A stretch of DNA of 64,000 nt. Source: Melocanna baccifera. Lineage: Eukaryota > Streptophyta > Magnoliopsida > Poales > Poaceae. A model generated the notes under the pieces. The model was not told the DNA's origin, made no database searches, and saw nothing but the letters and a program-made list of their open reading frames with translations. The position numbers were made by a program, and so were the translations under genes. The stretch lies in assembly GCA_036346265.1 (NCBI GenBank), contig CM070676.1, positions 22,690,541 through 22,754,540 on the forward strand, given 5' to 3'. Shown piece after piece: positions 54,885 through 63,640 of this stretch. Within the stretch, counting starts at the first letter, position 1; every line of letters starts with the position of its first letter.

Positions 54885-55146
54885 TGTTGAAAAGTGATCC
54901 GAATTCGGATCCGTGTCCGTGTAGGACTCTTATTCTGTTTGCTTTCCATGTGGGACTCTATCCCCAATACTATATAAGCACCCCAGTAGTCCATAGGAAG
55001 AATAAGTTAAGAGAGAATCTCTCCATTGTAATCTCTCCACATTATAGTAATTTGCCTTCGAGCGCCCGTAATTTTTTTCTCGCAAGGGTTTTCCACGTAA
55101 AAATCTGTGTCTCTTGTCTTTTTTATTCTATGCATTATTTGCAACA
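54885..55146 (+). repeat. Copia C2 3' LTR
   Basis: 262 bp. It includes a 14-bp duplicated string around 55019-55046 (ctctccattgtaat / ctctccacattata context) absent from the 5' copy. Confidence 0.92.
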
Positions 55147-55151
55147 GTATA

Positions 55152-55600
55152 CTATACCCTAAACCAGTCAAGAATAGTGTTTGCCTTTTTGTCGGGCACT
55201 ATTTTTATATATAGGCTTTCAGAAAACAGTACTTCAAATAAACAATTTTGTGTCGTGGATCTAACAACGATGCGACCAAAGAACTGTTAGGTTCAGCCCA
55301 ATATTTATTGAACTTTGCGATCGTATTATCACACACCACCTGTTAGAAAGCATCACTTTGGTTTTTGTAACAAGTAGCTCTCGTATCCCCCAAACCACTT
55401 GTACAAACCTATGAGCTGTTGGAAATTTATGCGTCGAGAAACCCTTCGTTGCTTCGGCAAAGTTCTCCAGGAATTTACAAACTCTCTCTGCCAAATACCA
55501 TTGCTGAAGGTTGGGTGCTTGAATGTTTGATTGATCAGCATAGCGAGTCAAGGCATCATTGTACCTTAAGAGCTTCAACAAGCGTGTTGTAGGTGGAACC
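55152..55600 (-). pseudogene. hAT transposase, middle piece after the RNase H-like core (piece 4 of 7)
   Basis: From 55600 the minus strand reads STYNTLVEAL, then RYNDALTRYADQ, VCKFLENFAEATKGFSTHKF, PTAHRFVQVVWGIRELLVTK, KYWAEPNSSLVASLLDPRHK and IVYLKYCFLKAYI. 'FxxxT..FS...YPT' and 'LDPR.K...L.YCF' are standard in RICESLEEPER-type hAT proteins. A stop follows AYI. The break at 55152 is the Copia C2 junction; at 55600 it is a palindromic MITE. Confidence 0.85.
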
Positions 55601-55834
55601 GGATTCTCTGAAGTCGCGTACGGCGACTTCAGAGGGCAGTCAGATCTGAGCCGTTCGATCGGAAAAGAACGGCTCAGATCGATTTGTTACTGTAAAATTT
55701 ACTGTAGCTACAGTAAATTTTACTGTAGCTACAGTAAATTTTATCGTAACATCCAATCTGAGCCGTTCTTTTTCCGATCGAGCGGCTCGGATCCTCGACG
55801 CCCTCAAGTCGCGTGACGCGACTTCAGAGAATCC
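55601..55834. mobile_element. Palindromic MITE (234 bp) inserted in hAT codons
   Basis: Ends are inverted: GGATTCTCTGAAGTCGCG at 55601 and its complement ending at 55834. Each end is also a hairpin (tgaagtcgc / gcgacttca). The centre holds two copies of ACTGTAGCTACAGT flanked by aaatttta. Outer arms with gatctgagccgttc and its inverted counterpart extend the fold. Flanks are similar (gttgtaggtggaacc before; gttgtaggtagagttcc six bases after), which may reflect target duplication with later change. Superfamily not assigned. Confidence 0.75.
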
Positions 55835-56193
55835 AAAATCGTTGTAGGTAGAGTTCCATCTTGTATTGTTGTGCAAACGAATCCTTTCTTAGGTTCAAGA
55901 CCAAACTGTTGTGGAATAGTATTGAAAATCCGCAACCGAGATCCAGATGAGGTAATATGCTTAACGTTCCTAAATGGCTCAATGACATGCTGACTGTAGA
56001 CATTTCCATCTTGGACAGTCAAGTTAAGAATGTGTGCAGTGTATCTAACATGGAGATCTTCGCCTCCATAGGGCAAATTGGTCCAGAGTTGTGCCTGTAG
56101 TCTTGTCACAGCAGCAGTATTTGATATGGCAATTATCTAAAGGCAAAAGCTCTGATGGACAGGTTTAGTCATAGAGGCAGTCCACAATTGTAT
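55835..56193 (-). pseudogene. hAT transposase, RNase H-like core (piece 3 of 7)
   Basis: The minus strand reads VIQLWTASMTKP, then AISNTAAVTRLQAQLWTNLP, GEDLHVRYTAHILNLTVQDG, KHITSSGSRLRIFNTIPQQF, GLEPKKGF and NNTRWNSTYND in two frames (a frameshift near 55965 and another near 55885). The 'HVRC.AHILNLIVQDG' and 'TRWNSTY' motifs are diagnostic of hAT transposases. The cysteine usual before 'AH' is Thr here. Confidence 0.88.
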
Positions 56194-56459
56194 TACCTCC
56201 GTTCAAATTTGTAGAACATATTTTTTAATTATCTTACTTATAAATATATAATATATTTTATATTTCAATACAAAATTAATACGATGTTTTCTTTATATTC
56301 CTAATAAATATATATGTAGTTTTATTTGTTATTATCTAAATTCATGTATTAAATATAGTGATTAGAGATAATAATTAAGAGTAATCTATCTATTTTTATT
56401 ATCTTATTAGTCTATGTACCAAAAGAAAATATGTTTTATAAATTTGAACAGATAGAGTA
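56194..56459. mobile_element. Stowaway (Tc1/Mariner) MITE
   Basis: 262 bp (56196-56457). It begins CCTCCGTTCAAATTTG and ends CAAATTTGAACAGATAGAG. The usual Stowaway terminus CTCCCTCCGTYYC is slightly degraded. A TA dinucleotide flanks both sides. The interior is AT-rich with no coding capacity. Inserted within the hAT gene region. Confidence 0.85.
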
Positions 56460-56742
56460 CTATGAATTCAGCAGCATTATGAGGTGCTGGACATTTTTGA
56501 AATTGATTGTATGCATGTGCATGTACGACAAATGTACCCTAAGTGTTTGCAATCTACATAATCGTATTGGCAGAGCTATTTGCAATCTTTTTCTTTACAT
56601 CTTCATAGACAGACATTCAATCATCCCTAAGTGTTTGTCGCCCATGGACATGAAGACACTTGAGTGGGCCGACATCACCATCCTCTTGAAGAATACATTC
56701 TCAATCTTCTTGAAGGGAACATTTGCAGTGATCCAAGACCCT
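56460..56742 (-). pseudogene. hAT transposase, region before the catalytic core (piece 2 of 7)
   Basis: The minus strand reads GSWITANVPFKKIENVFFKR, MVMSAHSSVFM, then in another frame MSVYEDVKKKIANSSAN. 'VPFxxIENxFFK' and 'YEDVKKKI' match the stretch that precedes the catalytic core of hAT proteins. Closer to the Stowaway element the frame is lost. Confidence 0.65.
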
Positions 56743-57047
56743 AAGGGCGAGCTCAGAAGAGCTTCGGCTTCTGCGTTCGGCGGCCAGTTCCACTGTTCGG
56801 CGTTTTGGTGAACTGTTCACATTTTTGACGTTTTGCTTTTTTTTTTGTTTTTTTGGTATTTTTGAGTTTTGTTTTTTCCTGTATTCCTTTACATCGTTTG
56901 CTTTAGATTAGTGTGCCATTTTTATTTTTATATTTTTTTAGATTTAATTACACCCAATAAGTTAACTCAGCTATAGTAAAAAAATCAGTCAACTACAGTA
57001 AATTTTCAGCAAAAGCTAAAAATCATCGCTGTTCCGAACGCTCCCTT
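56743..57047. mobile_element. Candidate MITE at a hAT deletion junction
   Basis: About 305 bp between hAT pieces. Ends are weakly inverted: aagggcgagctcagaagagc and, on the other strand, aagggagcgttcggaacagc. The interior is T-rich with ctacagtaaa-type strings. Target duplication is unclear (taa or 8 bp). The transposase sequence that should lie between the flanking pieces (BED finger and following region) is missing, so a deletion accompanied or followed the insertion. Confidence 0.4.
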
Positions 57048-57180
57048 AAGTCATAAAATCCCGTTAAGTGTTGGATTGGTAACTTGCGTGATATCTTTTC
57101 TTACTTTTAGGATTGGTAACTTGCGTGACTTCATCGGCACCTTCACCAAGCACTAGCTCAGCAGTTTCACTATTAGACAT
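57048..57180 (-). pseudogene. hAT transposase N-terminus (piece 1 of 7)
   Basis: ATG at 57180 starts MSNSETAELVLGEGADEVTQ, then VTNPKSKKRYHASYQ. The basic NPKSKKR could be a nuclear localisation signal. A 19-bp direct repeat (57073-57091, 57110-57128) lies in this piece and duplicates part of the reading frame. No upstream in-frame Met is closer. The assignment to the hAT gene rests on position and orientation rather than motifs. Confidence 0.5.
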
Positions 57181-57718
57181 TCTATCAAATCACCTGTTGA
57201 TAAAATAATGTGGTGGTAAGGTCACAACCGACTAAACTCGAGGAAAGAAAGAAAGAAAGCATCACCAACAAGAAGGATAAGTAAGATGAGAAAATGGCAA
57301 TCATGAACTAAATCCAGTTATAATTCAAATGGCAGACAATTAGTAACAAAGGCCACGTGTGTAAAGAAAAGGCAATTAGTAACAATACTGGATAGGCAAA
57401 CAGATACCATGGCCACGTGTGTAAGGAAAAGGCAATTAGCTTAACAATGCTAGATAGGCAAACAGATACCATGCTAGATAGACATCTATGGTCAGAGTTT
57501 AGTACTAAAAGATAATCTTTTACACAACTAGGAACCCAACAGAACACAAATTTTCCAGCTAAAAAGTAGCTCAGATTGATCAGTAGAAGAAAATTTCAAA
57601 TACAGTAATATACCCCAGCATTCATCATCTCAAGACATCAAAATGACACAGCTCAGTGCAAATCTTCCAGGGCCTAAGAAACTAAACAAGTACCTTGAAG
57701 ACGAAGTGGTTAAGGAGA
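57181..57718. other. 5' flank of the hAT gene
   Basis: No coding signal. It includes a (GAAA)n tract (about 57243-57260) and a 60-bp tandem duplication (57351-57472). No hAT terminal inverted repeat was recognised before the CACTA element starts. Confidence 0.45.
57351..57472. repeat. Tandem duplication with two G-box motifs
   Basis: Units 57351-57410 and 57411-57472 share ggccacgtgtgtaa, gaaaaggcaattag and gataggcaaacagataccat. Each carries a CACGTG G-box. Confidence 0.85.
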
Positions 57719-58224
57719 CACTACTACAGAAAACTGTATCACAAACGGTTCAAAAACGTCATCACAGATAGTTTTCTGAACCATCTAAATTTATGGATCA
57801 GTGATAATCGAAGGTTATCACAGACGATTTTCAAACCGTCTGTGGAGTAAATATCACAAACGGTTTGTAACTAAAAACAGTCTGTGATAGCTATCATCGC
57901 AGACAGTTTGTAAGAAAAAACCGTCTGTGATATCGACAGCAAAATATACTTTTGCTTCATACACAACCAAGGAGGAGGGTTATAGATGCACAGAGTCACA
58001 GGCCAAGTGCTATGTCGGCTGCTCATGCTACTGAAAGAATTTATTCCATCTGTACTCAATCTAAACCTTATATTCCTCGGTTCTGCACCGAAATCTGCAA
58101 AACACCTATCGATGTTTCTCCACTGGGTGGAATCAGTAAGGTGTCTTAGCATTCCATCCTTCTTGCGCTCCTCCGAGTGCCATCGTAGCAGTTTTGCCTC
58201 CTTTAGATTCGCAAATAACCGTTT

Positions 58225-59120
58225 CAAATAGGGAATTATAGAAAGATATCATGCCACCTTTGCAGGAGGTCCTTTCTTCACCTTTGTTCCCTCGCCATCA
58301 TCATCTGATTGATTGTTATGTTTGTATCGGGATGCGTTGCACACCGGACAGACATGCATGTTTACATATTCTTTACGGTAGAGGATACAGTCGTTCGGAC
58401 ATGCATGTATTCTTTCTACTTCCATTCCCAATGGACAGAGAACCTTCTTGGCTTTATACGTAGTTTTAAGCAACTCATTTCCCTCTGAAAGCTTGTCCGC
58501 TAAAAGACCTAGTAGCGCCGTGAAACTCTTGTCAGACTAACCGTGGCTTGCTTTCAATTTCAATAGTTCAAGCACAGTTGACAACTTCGTGTACTTTGAC
58601 CTGTAGCGCGTGAATAAAGGTTTCTCCGAGTCCTCTATCAAGTCTCGAAATTTAATACACTCTCTGTCATCATAGTTCTTTTCTACATCACGAAGCATCT
58701 GATCCAGATTGTCATCATGCAGCCTATCCGAATTCGAACCACAATCATCATCCGGCGGTATATCATTGACTTCACCGGCGATGTCGTTCGGCAGCATATC
58801 ATTGACTTCACCAGCGATGTCCTCCGGTGGCATATCGTTGACTGCACCGGCGATGTCATATTCGGCGGCATATCATTGACTTCGCCATGACTGGTCCAAC
58901 ACGTATACCCGTTTTTGAAATCCATCCGAATCAAGTGCGCTTCAATCTGCTTTCGATTCTTAAACATCTTTAAATTCTCGCAGTCAGTGCATGGACAATA
59001 CATATATTCCACCCCCTTATTCAACATATCCTCCTCGGTAGCTCTTGTAAAAGCAGACACGCTATTAATGTACTCTTCCCTCACACGGTTTGCGGTATAC
59101 ATCCAGCTTCGGTCCTATAT
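58225..59120 (-). pseudogene. CACTA TNP2-type transposase, N-terminal remnant
   Basis: From about 59116 the minus strand reads DRSWMYTANRVREEYINSV, then MYCPCTDCENLKMF and KQIEAHLIRMDFKNGYTCW. This is the transposase-associated domain of plant TNP2 proteins, with its paired cysteines. After a 36-bp repeat array it continues in a shifted frame as SDRLHDDNLDQMLRDVEKNY, KPLFTRYRSKYTKLSTVLEL, YKAKKVLCPLGMEVERIHAC and YVNMHVCPVCNASRYK, typical TNP2. It ends near 58225, so the catalytic part is missing. An AG before the first codon may be an exon start. Confidence 0.85.
58754..58886 (-). repeat. 36-bp coding minisatellite in the TNP2 remnant
   Basis: Units at 58754-58789, 58790-58825 and 58826-58862 and a partial one to 58886, encoding variants of a 12-residue 'DIAGEVNDMPPN' motif. 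One unit has an altered length that shifts the reading frame, explaining the break in the transposase. Confidence 0.85.
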
Positions 59121-59678
59121 TATGCATATATATAACAACTTAGTATTAAAATTAATTTAATTAATTATTACTACATATATACCACATGCATTGAGGCTAG
59201 CTAAATCTAAATTAGCTAGATCTTCAAAGTATATATATAACAGTCACCGAAAATTAATTAGCTAGATCAATTTTGATATTGCAACCAAAAATAAATTTTA
59301 TTACTAACCATATCTAGGGCAACCAAGAACTCAATGAACCTTCAAAGCACTCCTGCTAAATAAGTCTCCTTCCACCATGCAAATAAAATGGCATGAAAGC
59401 CTTGCCGCCTCTAGCTGTAGCACCGGCTAGATCTGGATCGAAATGAAGACAGATGTATATACGGTCTAAGCGGCGTAATAAATATATAGCAGGATTATCA
59501 CAGACGATTTTTACCGAAAAACCGTCTGTGATAATCCACTATCACAGACGGATTTTAGTCAAAAACCATCTATGATAGTCCAGATTATCACAGACGGTTT
59601 TTGACTAAAACCCGTCTGTGATAGTCCAGATTATCACAGACGGATTTTACTAAAAAACCTTCTATGATAGTCCAGCTA

Positions 59679-61240
59679 CTCTAACCAGTCGCCACCAATG
59701 CTCCCCGCTTATGTTGAACTTGCGTATGAATTTATGTATGTATTTATCGCTTATGTTAAACTTGTGTTTTATTGGCTATTATACTTAGATAATCTAGATG
59801 AATTTTATTACTAGTTGAAGGCTTGAAGTGATGGTGGTATGGTTCAGTGTATATTCCTTTATGTAGACACATACTATATGTCTATATTATCCGTTTTCGA
59901 TCCGAAACCATTATATATCTGTTACGATGATACTATATTTGAAATTCTGAATAATTCGAATTCGTATTTATATCCGGCCTTACCGTATCCGACTTCGAAT
60001 CCAGAATAAAAAATATAGGTTAAAATACGATATGAATAATATCCGTTCAATTCTGACCTAGTTGCACCTCTGGAGATGGACTGATGAAGCGGTGGAGAAC
60101 GTCTGGCTCGAGTCCAATAAGGTCCAATGGATATTCGAGCACTCGGTATGGCTATGCAAAAGGTATCCAATGCTTATCGAATCTCATACTGATGGATGTC
60201 CATATCCAAATAGGCCATGTCCAATTAGGTCCACTTGGATAGCCCAGATCTAATCCCACCTCTGGATGGAACGCTGGCCAGCTTAGCTTTGCGTACATGC
60301 ATGCCAACTCCCGTGAGAACGACGTGCTAATACCCGGCCCTTGGTTACATGTGTGTGCGCTACTGCAGCTCACAGTAACTGATCATCATGCTGTTCCAAA
60401 GGCGCATGTCGGGGAATCATCCCAGCCGATCGCCCCTACTGCATCCAACATCCATTAATCAAAATAAATCCCTCCCTCTTCTCTCTCTCACTCTCATGAC
60501 GCACACACGAGAGACACCGACACACGCGCAGACACATACATTGTCGTCTCAAGGAAAAGTTATTGCTTGTTGAAGTAGCTGATTAAGAAGCCGCTCCAAT
60601 CAACTCTTGGCTACAGCTTTTGATCTAAAATAAAAATTATACTATAGTGGCTAGTAGATTTTTCTAAATTATTCAATAAAAAATAAAAATAATATTATAT
60701 CTCCATAAACACTAAAAAGGAAAAAAAGAAAAAAATCTAAAATTAGTAACCGACATATTTTAAATTGCTTCTGAATTAAAAATGAGTCGGAAAAAAGTCG
60801 TTTGATCTTATGAAGGACAGCGTTCCTTTAATTAATGGTGAAGCCGTACACCGCGTACGTACGCGCGTGGATAGGTAGACATAATAGCATACACCGATGC
60901 GCGGCCATCAGCTGATTCATCATATATGCGTGGCTATCAGTTGGTCACCTCTACGTAACAACACAACATATGTAGTAGTACGTCGTTGACACACACGCAC
61001 CAATGGGGGCGGGGAGGGTCGGCATACGTACGTGGGGCCTACACGGTCGACTGTGCCAATAGCTTTCTTAACAGCTCCAAAACAGGCAACCGATCAAGCA
61101 GGGCCTTGCTAGGTAGCTGTGACGACGTGACGTGCACAGCACGCATGCGTTGCGCTCCAAACAACATAAAAGTCACTAGCTGCTTTTGCACGCCACGCAA
61201 GTTTTTTTTTTTTGTAAATGGTTTTTTAATCTAAAGATAG
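59679..61240. other. Intergenic sequence, no gene seen
   Basis: Open frames here are short and unremarkable. A block with repeated 'tatccg/cgaat' strings (59880-60060) looks like old repeat DNA. A CT/CA-rich tract lies at 60478-60540. Around 60840-61200 the DNA is richer in CG and contains several cgtacg palindromes. I see no promoter or RNA gene that I can support. Confidence 0.4.
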
Positions 61241-62480
61241 TAATGATATTTTTTATTTGGTGTTTAGCATAACTGTTGTGTTTAGTTTTTTGGCTGAATT
61301 ATTTGTTTCATGGGATTTGTATACTAATTTAGGCAGTAAGAACTATTGTTTTTTATTGGGTAAATAAGGTTGTTTTATATGGTGGTGTATGAATGGTGCT
61401 CTTTATGGATAATATATGTTTTGTAGAATGTGTAACTTAGGTATTGGTATATTAATATATCATTTTGCTGTTGAGCTGTCTTGTAATGTAAGGTAGTTTG
61501 TATGTTTAGGTAAAAAGGAAAACTAATTGGTATTAATCTGAGAAAAAAGTAAATGAGCTAGTGGTGTTGTATGTGTAATTAATTGGATGTTCATTTTTGA
61601 AAAATACGTGACGTATGAGGTTTGAGTATATATGAACAAGCATTGTAGTAAGTAGAGTAATAAGTGATGTGTTTTGAGAGGTGGCAACAAGTAATTTGGT
61701 ATTAAATATCTTAGCACGATGATCTTATAATGTTATAAGTGTTGTTTGTTTGTAGATATGTAAGGAGGTATTGTTTTTCATTGAACGTAATATAGCAATG
61801 ATACAAGTATAGAATCTAAAGTGTAAGAGGATGCAAAAAAGTAACTGTTGTATAGTACATATGCATGATTTATCTGTTAGTTTGATAATGTGTTTAACTG
61901 TTGGGTTTAGTTCTGTTGTTGTTTTTGTAAGTGGCAAAGTAGTTGTTATAAGAACAATAATACTTAATGAGTGCTGAATGATGAAGAAAAAAAATAGGAA
62001 TGAAACAGTGTAGATGCATAAGGATGATGAGCGGATACAACTATTTAAGACCGAAAAGGGTATTACATTATATGTGCAAATAGGAAAAGCATATGGTTTT
62101 GGTTGTAATTCTGTAATATTTATGTATTTTGAGAACTAAGTGAGATTGTTGGTATTGATCTTAGTGCTGTATACACTATGCTGAATTTGCATAGTACGAA
62201 TAGTTAAGAGAAGAATTATCATAATAGTAATCTTAATGTGTTGTGCATTGGGTGAACATTTTTGTTTAGACTAATGAAAATACTGTAGGTTATGTTAGTG
62301 AAAGCACAAGTAGATGTGAGAAAGGAAAAAGTATACCAGAATTTGAATAATAGAAGGGCTATATATAGGTAAAAAACAAAGGAAGACTCATGATACTGTT
62401 ACATACATTTGTTTTTGGCAAAACATTGGATTGTCTAGAGAGATTTTAGTTTAGTTTAGAGTTTGTTTTTACCTTCTGTT
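61241..62480. other. AT-rich region with G-over-C strand bias
   Basis: On the plus strand T is abundant and C is conspicuously rare compared with G for about 1.2 kb. No ORF or repeat was identified. It directly follows (in minus-strand sense) the 255-codon ORF and could be its 3' region. Confidence 0.4.
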
Positions 62481-62488
62481 AATAGGCA

Positions 62489-63256
62489 TCATACACAAAA
62501 GACTGATCGGGAATTGTTGGTGCTGTAGAGTAGAAAGGCCATTGGGGGCTTGTTGTATTTAATCGTTGTCAGCTGGTGGCGGCGGTGGTGGTGCTCTAGA
62601 TGTAGACGGTTAGAATCTGCTATGATACTCTCGGGCAGTTGGTCTTCTGTGCTGTTGCTATTGTGGTTGCGCATTGGTGGGGACATGGGGGATTCTCCGC
62701 AATCCGATATCTGTCCCACTTCTAGCATGTAAAAGCGTTGGATATCTTGTGTGAGCTGCTGCACCTTTTGTTGAGATGTGTGAAGTTGATAGCGTAAGTC
62801 TTCGTTTTCATCTAGTGTTCTTGAATATAATGCCTCTTGATAAACAATGTGTCGTGATGCCACTCTTAAACGTGGATCGCTGTTCTCTGTTGGGTTTGGG
62901 GTGGAGAAGTACATTCCTTGATCTGTTATTTGGGGAATTAGATCGTATGGGGATTGGTTGAACTCTACATCATAATAGCGGCGGAGATAGTGCACTGCTT
63001 GTCTGGCGGCATCTTGGACTGCATCCTGTTCTTTGATTCTGTTGCCGTAGAACTGTTGGCGTTCATCAGGACGGATGGGTAATGGTTCCAAGATTACCCA
63101 TGTTTTCCATTCATATTTTTCATCTTTGATATATTGAGTAACTGAGTGGAAAACGGGCTTATGTTGCTTGGTGGCTCCTAAATATTGTTGCATCTCCCAT
63201 AATTGTGCAGGCCAGCCTGGTAGATTTTCTGGTTTTGAATGCACAACGTAAACCAT
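62489..63256 (-). CDS. Uncharacterised 255-residue protein, related to extra ORFs upstream of gag in gypsy elements
   Basis: The only long uninterrupted frame outside recognised TE domains. It starts MVYVVHSKPENLPGWPAQLW; an in-frame stop lies nine codons upstream, and the ATG directly follows attgtcaaccag, an acceptor-like end. The central part reads YEWKTWVILEPLPIRPDERQ then QFYGNRIKEQ and DAVQDAARQAVHYLRRYY, which aligns with the G3 extra ORF (VQDAAREAIR.LRNIY). The strand-rich part followed by an Ala-rich helix is reminiscent of double-stranded RNA-binding folds, but this is only a guess. Residues ~150-190 look like a coiled coil (TLDENEDLRYQLHTSQQKVQ); the C-terminus is Ser/His-rich. No gag or pol lies next to it in the window. 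Function unknown. Confidence 0.6.
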   Translation of the reverse strand: MVYVVHSKPENLPGWPAQLWEMQQYLGATKQHKPVFHSVTQYIKDEKYEWKTWVILEPLPIRPDERQQFYGNRIKEQDAVQDAARQAVHYLRRYYDVEFNQSPYDLIPQITDQGMYFSTPNPTENSDPRLRVASRHIVYQEALYSRTLDENEDLRYQLHTSQQKVQQLTQDIQRFYMLEVGQISDCGESPMSPPMRNHNSNSTEDQLPESIIADSNRLHLEHHHRRHQLTTIKYNKPPMAFLLYSTNNSRSVFCV

Positions 63257-63640
63257 CTGGTTGACAATGAAAATTCGAGATTAGACAAAAGCAGGCATAA
63301 ATAATTTGCGAAAGTTAAACTTAACGTGAAAGTAAACTAAGATACGTAAGGTAGTATAAGAGAGAGGAGAGAAAGTAATGTTACTTAATTCAAGAACAGT
63401 CTCATACTATAAGGCATGAAATATATGGAAAATTTATATATAAGCAAATACATAGTATATGAAAATATTTAAGCACTGTTATAGGTAGCTAATTATGAGA
63501 TCAACTATAAAAAAACATAAAAGTATATAAGTGTCATCACAGGAGATGTACTATGAAGCTAAGCATTAAAAGAAAAATTTTGAGGAAGCAAGAACAACAA
63601 TTAATGGCGATGTAACAATAATGAAATACAATGGTGTATT
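63257..63640. other. Upstream region of the 255-codon ORF
   Basis: AT-rich and non-coding. On the minus strand it would be a 5' leader or an intron ending at the AG before 63256. Confidence 0.35.

Larger units (their letters stand above)
49889..55146 (+). mobile_element. Copia C2 LTR retrotransposon
   Basis: LTRs are 49889-50136 (248 bp) and 54885-55146 (262 bp), starting TGTTGAAAAGTGATCC and ending ..TTGCAACA. The target duplication gtata lies at 49884-49888 and 55147-55151. The coding region (gag, PR, INT, RT, RNase H) is better preserved than in C1, with a 438-codon open stretch, so this looks like a younger insertion into the hAT gene. Short LTRs and the gag type suggest a Tork-like lineage, but I am not sure of the clade. 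Confidence 0.93.
57719..59678 (-). mobile_element. CACTA (En/Spm) element, one end truncated
   Basis: The left end is an intact CACTACTACAGAAA terminus at 57719, followed by subterminal 'atcacagacggtt' repeats (to about 57945). The right side (59487-59678) again holds subterminal repeats and starts with the same string as the element at window position 1, but no CACTA terminus follows: the sequence passes directly to ctactctaacc. A TNP2-type transposase remnant lies between on the minus strand. At about 2 kb it is heavily deleted compared with autonomous CACTA elements. Confidence 0.85.

Noticed and set aside
60062..60253. Short open frame and flanking 'cacctctgga' repeats as a possible small gene or element
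   Set aside because: The frame has no recognisable motif and the flanking similarity is about ten bases, which chance can explain.
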